A DNA stretch of 64,000 nucleotides. Source: Lachnospiraceae bacterium. Its GTDB lineage: Bacteria > Bacillota > Clostridia > Lachnospirales > Lachnospiraceae. The notes beneath the pieces are model-generated. The model was not told the origin of the DNA, searched no databases, and was given only the letters and a program-made list of their open reading frames with translations. The first letter of the stretch is position 1. Each line of letters begins with the position of its first letter. Positions 59,454 to 64,000 of the stretch are shown in pieces. The stretch is taken from assembly GCA_017548765.1 (NCBI GenBank), contig JAFYZH010000015.1:1-64000 (forward strand), in the 5' to 3' direction. The position numbers and the translations under genes are program-made.

Positions 59454-60316
59454 TCGCTGTATGGAAACGTGAATTGAAATCTTTTTTTGACGATATGCTC
59501 GGGTACTTTATCGTAGCGGCGTTTCTTATGCTCATCGGATATTTCTTCTCCGAATACAACATTGAAAACCCGTACGCATTTTTCGCGTATCCGATATGTG
59601 CGGTGTCTACGTTCATGTCCGCTCTGATCCCGCTTCTTACCATGCGTAGTTTCTCTGAAGAGCGCAAATCCAAAACGGATCAGTTGCTTCTGACGGCGCC
59701 GGTCAGCGTTTGGAAGATCACGATGGGTAAATATCTGGCCATGGTATCTGTTTTTGCCATTCCGGTCCTGATCTCCTGTGTATATCCTATCGTTATCTAC
59801 GTTACCGGTTCCTACGCATATCCTCTCACCGACTATACGACCATTCTGGCGTTTTTCCTGGTCGGTGCGTCCTATATCGCGATCGGCATGTTCTTTTCAT
59901 CACTGACGGAAAGTCAGATCATTGCTGCTCTGTTGGCATTCGCTTTCATGTTCATCCTGGGAAATCTCCGCAGCCTGGCTACGAAGGTCCCGATGGAAGA
60001 GTGGAAGAATGCAGTGATCCTGATCTTATTCACCGTCGTATTCTTCGTGATCTTTTTCAAGATGACGCAGAACTTCTACGTTTCATTTGCCGTATTCGCC
60101 GTATTGTGTATCGGTGTTGCAGTTGCTTATCATCTGAACCCGGATATGTTCTACGGAGTAGTCGGCCAGATCATGCGTGCTGTTTCTTATGGTGAAACGC
60201 TCTATCTGTTTGCTAACAATATCTTTGATGTAACTTCGATCGTGCTTTATTTGTCAGTATCGGCCTTCTTTATCTTCCTGACCATTCAGTCGATCCAGAA
60301 GAGAAGATACAGCTAG
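59450..60316 (+). CDS. ABC-2 type permease (GldF-like)
   Basis: The 288-residue protein has six membrane helices and starts with the family-like segment A-V-W-K-R-E-L-K-S-F-F. T-M-R-S-F-S-E-E-R-K-S-K-T-D-Q-L-L-L-T-A-P is the typical loop of GldF/ABC-2 permeases. It forms the channel for the ATPase above. The ATG overlaps the previous stop by four bases (ATGA). Confidence 0.92.
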   Translation: MIAVWKRELKSFFDDMLGYFIVAAFLMLIGYFFSEYNIENPYAFFAYPICAVSTFMSALIPLLTMRSFSEERKSKTDQLLLTAPVSVWKITMGKYLAMVSVFAIPVLISCVYPIVIYVTGSYAYPLTDYTTILAFFLVGASYIAIGMFFSSLTESQIIAALLAFAFMFILGNLRSLATKVPMEEWKNAVILILFTVVFFVIFFKMTQNFYVSFAVFAVLCIGVAVAYHLNPDMFYGVVGQIMRAVSYGETLYLFANNIFDVTSIVLYLSVSAFFIFLTIQSIQKRRYS

Positions 60317-60328
60317 GAGGATGAAAAA

Positions 60329-61750
60329 ATGGAAAACAAAAACAATGCGTCCATAAAGCACGGTTCATACAGCATGTTGATGGTCGTATTGGTCCTGGCT
60401 TTTCTGGTCGCGGCCAATATCCTGGTGCAGAAGCTGCCCACCGGCATGACTGCTTATGACATGAGCGATATCAAGCTTTATTCGATCTCTGATAAAACAA
60501 AAGAAGTCGTCCGCTCTCTGGAAGAAGATGTAACGATCTACCTGATCGGCGAGACCGGAGAACAGGATCAGATCCTCAGCCAGATGCTGGCACTTTATGA
60601 TGACCAGTCTTCCAAAGTCCATGTGAAGGAACTGGATAAAAACGGCGGTTTTGCTACTTTGAAGAAATACGGCCTCGAAAACGAGACCATCGAAAACGGA
60701 AGTATCCTCGTGGCTTCCGAAGAAAGAATGAAGTTTATCCCTGCGTCGGATATTTACGAACTGGACTATGCAAAATACATGCAATATCAGACCGAAATGT
60801 ATAATTACGATGGCGAAGGTGAGGTTACTTCGGCACTGATCTATGTTACTACGAAGGACATTCCGAAGATCTGCCGTGTTATCGGCCATGAAGAACTCGC
60901 ACTGGGAGATACGATCCTCTCGGCGATAAAGAAGGCAAGTTATGAATTGACCGAGGTCAATCTTGCAACCTCTTCGATCCCTGACGATTGTGACATTTTG
61001 CTGATCAATGCACCGGCGAGAGATTATACAGCGGATGAAGCGAATAAAGTCCGCGACTATTTGGACCGTGGCGGAAAGCTCTTCCTCGATTGTACATATG
61101 AAAACTACGAAACGGAAAGCTTTAAGAGCCTTCTCGAGTACTGCGGTATCGAGCTGAAGAAGGGTGTTGTTTTCGAACAGGCAGACCGCTGCCAGCAGCC
61201 GGAGGCTCCGTTCGCGTACTTTGCAAATGTAAGTTCCTCCGCTCCGATAACTAAGGAAATGTCGCAGAACACATACGCGTTCGTTTACATTTCGACGGGT
61301 CTGTATACTTCCGAAATGAAGAGAACGTCATTGACGTTGACACCGTTCTTACAGACGACATCGGGTTCCTTCCTGCGTGTCGAATATGAGACGAATGATA
61401 AGATCTCCAAAACGGAGACCGACCTGGGCGGCCCGATCACGATCGGTCTGACCGGAGAAGACAGCGTGAGCGGGATGAAGATGGTAGTGCTCGGAACCCC
61501 GAACCTGGCATCGAATAACGTTTTGAACGCATTTCCCAATACGTTGAACCTGGATATCTACATCGCCAGCCTGAACTATCTGTGTGCATTCGACAAAAGC
61601 GTCAGCATTCCGATTAAGAGCACTGATTTCGGCCAGAATATCTACATGGCATCGACCCGGAATCTTTCACTCATCCTTACGGTTGCCGTGCTTCCGATCG
61701 TAGTGCTTCTGATCGGTTTCATTGTATGGTATAAGAGGAGAAATCGGTAA
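60329..61750 (+). CDS. GldG-like auxiliary ABC transport protein
   Basis: The 473-residue protein has a helix near each end (about 15-33 and 448-468) and a large outer domain between them, as in GldG/PF09822-type proteins. The region begins Y-D-M-S-D-I-K-L-Y-S-I-S-D-K-T, which matches the N-terminal pattern of this family. It probably works with the permease; the exact task is not known. Its stop overlaps the next start by one base. Confidence 0.88.
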   Translation: MENKNNASIKHGSYSMLMVVLVLAFLVAANILVQKLPTGMTAYDMSDIKLYSISDKTKEVVRSLEEDVTIYLIGETGEQDQILSQMLALYDDQSSKVHVKELDKNGGFATLKKYGLENETIENGSILVASEERMKFIPASDIYELDYAKYMQYQTEMYNYDGEGEVTSALIYVTTKDIPKICRVIGHEELALGDTILSAIKKASYELTEVNLATSSIPDDCDILLINAPARDYTADEANKVRDYLDRGGKLFLDCTYENYETESFKSLLEYCGIELKKGVVFEQADRCQQPEAPFAYFANVSSSAPITKEMSQNTYAFVYISTGLYTSEMKRTSLTLTPFLQTTSGSFLRVEYETNDKISKTETDLGGPITIGLTGEDSVSGMKMVVLGTPNLASNNVLNAFPNTLNLDIYIASLNYLCAFDKSVSIPIKSTDFGQNIYMASTRNLSLILTVAVLPIVVLLIGFIVWYKRRNR

Positions 61751-63333
61751 TGGCAACGCTTACGGGTCTTTCCGCAGAGGAAAGAAGAAAAAGAAAAAAG
61801 AGAAAGCAGATCATGAAGGTCGTGATCCCGCTTGCCTTTCTGGTCCTGCTCGCAGGGCTCGTGGTCGGTATCCATTTCGTGAACCGGTATAACGAGCAAA
61901 AGCGGCTGGAGGAGCTGGCGGCGCAGACGACCGCGGCTCCGAAGAAGAGCGACCTGGTCATGCTTTCAACGGATGATATCGACGAGATCACGGTCATTTC
62001 GGCAGACAGCGTTTCCGGAGAAGAGAAAACCTTCATCCGGAGCGGAGAGGACCGTGCCTGGAAATGGAAGAATAACACGAGCCTCGAACTTAATAAGACA
62101 CTGATCGGTGGCTTGGTGGATAATGTCGCCCAGATCACGAGCATCAACACGGTCTCGGATGACCTGGAGAGCAACAGCGAGGTGTACGGTCTGAAGGATC
62201 CGGCCCACACCGTAAAGATCCGCACGACCGAGGGGGAAGAGATCGAGATCCACGTCGGAAGCAAGTCTCCCAGCGGTACATACTACTTTATGGCTGTGAA
62301 GGGCGATAATCACATTTACATGCTGGGTCCTACCTTGTACAGTTATCTGGTTCGCGAACTGGCTGAGTATATCGAACTCGAGAAGTTCCCCGAACTGGAG
62401 GAGCAGCAGTTTGACAGCCTGTCTGTCAAGAAGCCGGGAGAGACTGAGGCGATCTGCGGTTATTACAACCCCGGAGACCTTCTTCAGGTAGACCGGATGG
62501 CGCTGAGTCTGTGGTATTTCGCTTCGGAAACATCCGGACGTTATGACAGTATGGACTACGAGAAGGGCAGAAGCCTGAACGAGGCGATCCTCGGTGTGTC
62601 ATATTCGGGTTGCGTTCGTGCCATGCCGACAGAGGAAGAACTGAAGGAGTTCGGTCTGAAGGACGATGCTACGAAGATCGCGCTTACCTATAAGAAGTAC
62701 GGTGTCGAGGTACAGCCCGACGGTTCATTGCCCTTCGAGCGTAAGCAGATCCGCTTAACGATCGGTAAGGAAATGAAGTATAATGATATGACGTATTATT
62801 ATGCGCAGCTCGACGGCGCGGGTCCCGTATTCCGTATCCTGAAGAAGGGCGGAATGGACTTCGTCATGGAGTCCTTCACGAAGGAAAACATGATGACCTT
62901 GCTGCCTACGCAGATCGGTATCGCGAATGTTGACCGGATCAAGCTCATCTACAAATCGAAGGAGCATGATTTCGAGATCCGCCGCGAGACCACTAAGGAT
63001 GAAAACGGTCAGGAAACGACGGTTGAACGTTTCTTCGGAGACGGTATCGAATTTGAAGATTCGTCGTTCCGTACCTTCTACTCGATGCTCGCAGCATTGT
63101 CCGCGAACCAGTATCTGCCACCGGAGAAGGTGAAGAAGGACGCCGAAGTCATCCTGGATTACGAATTCTTCACGAACTACGGGGAGAATGAAACAAAGCA
63201 TATCCGCCTGCTGGAATACGATGATAATGCCAGCCAGTTGGAGATCAACGGTGAGATCCTGTATCTCGTAAACCGTACGGAAAGAAAAAAGATCGAGTCG
63301 AATATCGATAGCATACTTTCGGCTCTGGAATAG
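61750..63333 (+). CDS. DUF4340 domain protein
   Basis: The 527-residue protein has a Lys/Arg-rich start, one membrane helix (about residues 20-42) and an outer part with repeated V-Y-G-L-K-D-P / E-F-G-L-K-D-D segments typical of DUF4340. This family regularly ends Gld-like ABC operons. Its function is unknown; it may bind the transported material or the cell wall. The sequence keeps the normal length. Confidence 0.88.
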   Translation: MATLTGLSAEERRKRKKRKQIMKVVIPLAFLVLLAGLVVGIHFVNRYNEQKRLEELAAQTTAAPKKSDLVMLSTDDIDEITVISADSVSGEEKTFIRSGEDRAWKWKNNTSLELNKTLIGGLVDNVAQITSINTVSDDLESNSEVYGLKDPAHTVKIRTTEGEEIEIHVGSKSPSGTYYFMAVKGDNHIYMLGPTLYSYLVRELAEYIELEKFPELEEQQFDSLSVKKPGETEAICGYYNPGDLLQVDRMALSLWYFASETSGRYDSMDYEKGRSLNEAILGVSYSGCVRAMPTEEELKEFGLKDDATKIALTYKKYGVEVQPDGSLPFERKQIRLTIGKEMKYNDMTYYYAQLDGAGPVFRILKKGGMDFVMESFTKENMMTLLPTQIGIANVDRIKLIYKSKEHDFEIRRETTKDENGQETTVERFFGDGIEFEDSSFRTFYSMLAALSANQYLPPEKVKKDAEVILDYEFFTNYGENETKHIRLLEYDDNASQLEINGEILYLVNRTERKKIESNIDSILSALE

Positions 63334-63341
63334 GATCATCT

Positions 63342-64000
63342 ATGAAACGATTGCTGTTTACTAAGCCTGTCTACAAAGAGACCATCTGGGGTGGGGACCG
63401 TTTACGGACGGAGTTTTCCTATCCCATACCCGGGGATAAGACCGGCGAATGCTGGGCGATCAGCGCACACCCTGCGGGCGACTGTGAGGTGTGCGCGCCC
63501 GGCACGCCATACGACGGGCGGCTACTGTCCGAACTGTGGGCGAATGAGCCCCAGCTCTTCGGATATGTAAATAGCGATCGTTTCCCTTTACTCGTAAAGA
63601 TCATCGACGCCGCGGACGACCTGAGCATCCAGTTGCATCCGGACGATGCTTATGCGAAGGAGCATGAGAATGGCTCGCTCGGGAAGACCGAGTGCTGGTA
63701 CATCCTGTCGTGCGATCCGGACGCGACGATCGTTATCGGACATAATGCAGCCTCGAAGGAAGAGGCGCGGAAGATGATCGATGAGAAGCGGTGGGGTGAT
63801 TTCCTTCGTGAAGTGCCCATCCACCCTGGTGATTTCTTTATGCTGAAACCAGGTACGGTCCATGCGATCAAACGTGGAACCATGCTTCTGGAAACACAGC
63901 AGAGCAGTGACATAACCTATCGTTTATACGATTATGATCGCCTGCAAAACGGAAAATTGCGGGATTTGCACATCGAGAAGAGCCTCGATGTCATGCAGGC
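63342..64000 (+). CDS. manA: Class I mannose-6-phosphate isomerase (gene runs off the right edge)
   Basis: The first 219 residues are in the window. They show the cupin metal site of type I phosphomannose isomerase: I-Q-L-H-P-D-D (Gln and His ligands), K-T-E-C-W-Y (Glu ligand) and K-P-G-T-V-H-A-I (His ligand). The enzyme interconverts mannose 6-phosphate and fructose 6-phosphate. The start follows the previous stop by 8 bases with an AGGAT site, so it may be read from the same transcript. Confidence 0.93.
   Translation, partial: MKRLLFTKPVYKETIWGGDRLRTEFSYPIPGDKTGECWAISAHPAGDCEVCAPGTPYDGRLLSELWANEPQLFGYVNSDRFPLLVKIIDAADDLSIQLHPDDAYAKEHENGSLGKTECWYILSCDPDATIVIGHNAASKEEARKMIDEKRWGDFLREVPIHPGDFFMLKPGTVHAIKRGTMLLETQQSSDITYRLYDYDRLQNGKLRDLHIEKSLDVMQ

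Overview
The window looks like chromosome of a Clostridia-type Firmicute, probably Lachnospiraceae or a close relative. Supporting signs are strong AGGAGG ribosome sites, TTGACA-17-TATAAT promoters, secE-nusG-rplK-rplA order, a speA/speB/carboxynorspermidine polyamine operon, paired DUF1854/ABC genes, LtaS-like sulfatases and BspA-type leucine-rich repeats. The genus is inference. Nearly all genes are on the + strand; only an AraC regulator and a nuclease-like orphan are on the - strand.

Layout. 1-9.5 kb is a type IV pilus locus: the end of one pilin, two further pilin paralogs, prepilin peptidase, a fused PilM-PilN-like protein, PilO, and four minor pilin-like proteins. PilB, PilC and PilT are not in the window. 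9.6-19.5 kb carries two LtaS/phosphoglycerol-transferase-like enzymes (sharing a 19-nt leader hairpin), a Na/Pi-type transporter, a cysteine synthase homologue and trkA-trkH. 19.5-23 kb is sparse: an AraC regulator, a PD-(D/E)XK-like orphan, then 1.2 kb without a clear gene, containing four 74-bp inverted-repeat units and a densely self-complementary stretch. 23-36.6 kb has mreB, recD2, comF, an ABC/DUF1854/ABC cluster, an esterase, a sugar kinase and a small membrane protein. 36.7-44.5 kb has a diguanylate cyclase with a LacI-like sensor, rpmG-secE-nusG-rplK-rplA, holA and rpsT. 44.8-52.1 kb has a large coiled-coil/zinc-ribbon/LRR protein, two CPBP-like membrane proteins, a glycosyltransferase, a repeat-rich region, tRNA-Val, tRNA-Met and a PAP2 phosphatase. 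52.1-58.2 kb is the polyamine operon behind a leader with a terminator. 58.3-63.3 kb is a Gld-like ABC operon, followed by the start of manA.

The strongest unexplained signals are: (a) two copies of a roughly 165-173-nt element (30294-30457 and 50602-50774) with compensatory changes in at least four helices, suggesting an undescribed structured RNA or RNA-bearing mobile element; (b) two unrelated arrays of four tandem units with 73-74 bp period, each unit carrying a GGCTAA...TTAGCC inverted repeat; (c) the folded intergenic region 22253-22760; (d) a promoter-leader-terminator arrangement ahead of the polyamine operon; and (e) a conserved hairpin ahead of both LtaS-like genes. All statements come from reading the sequence; no searches or folding programs were run.
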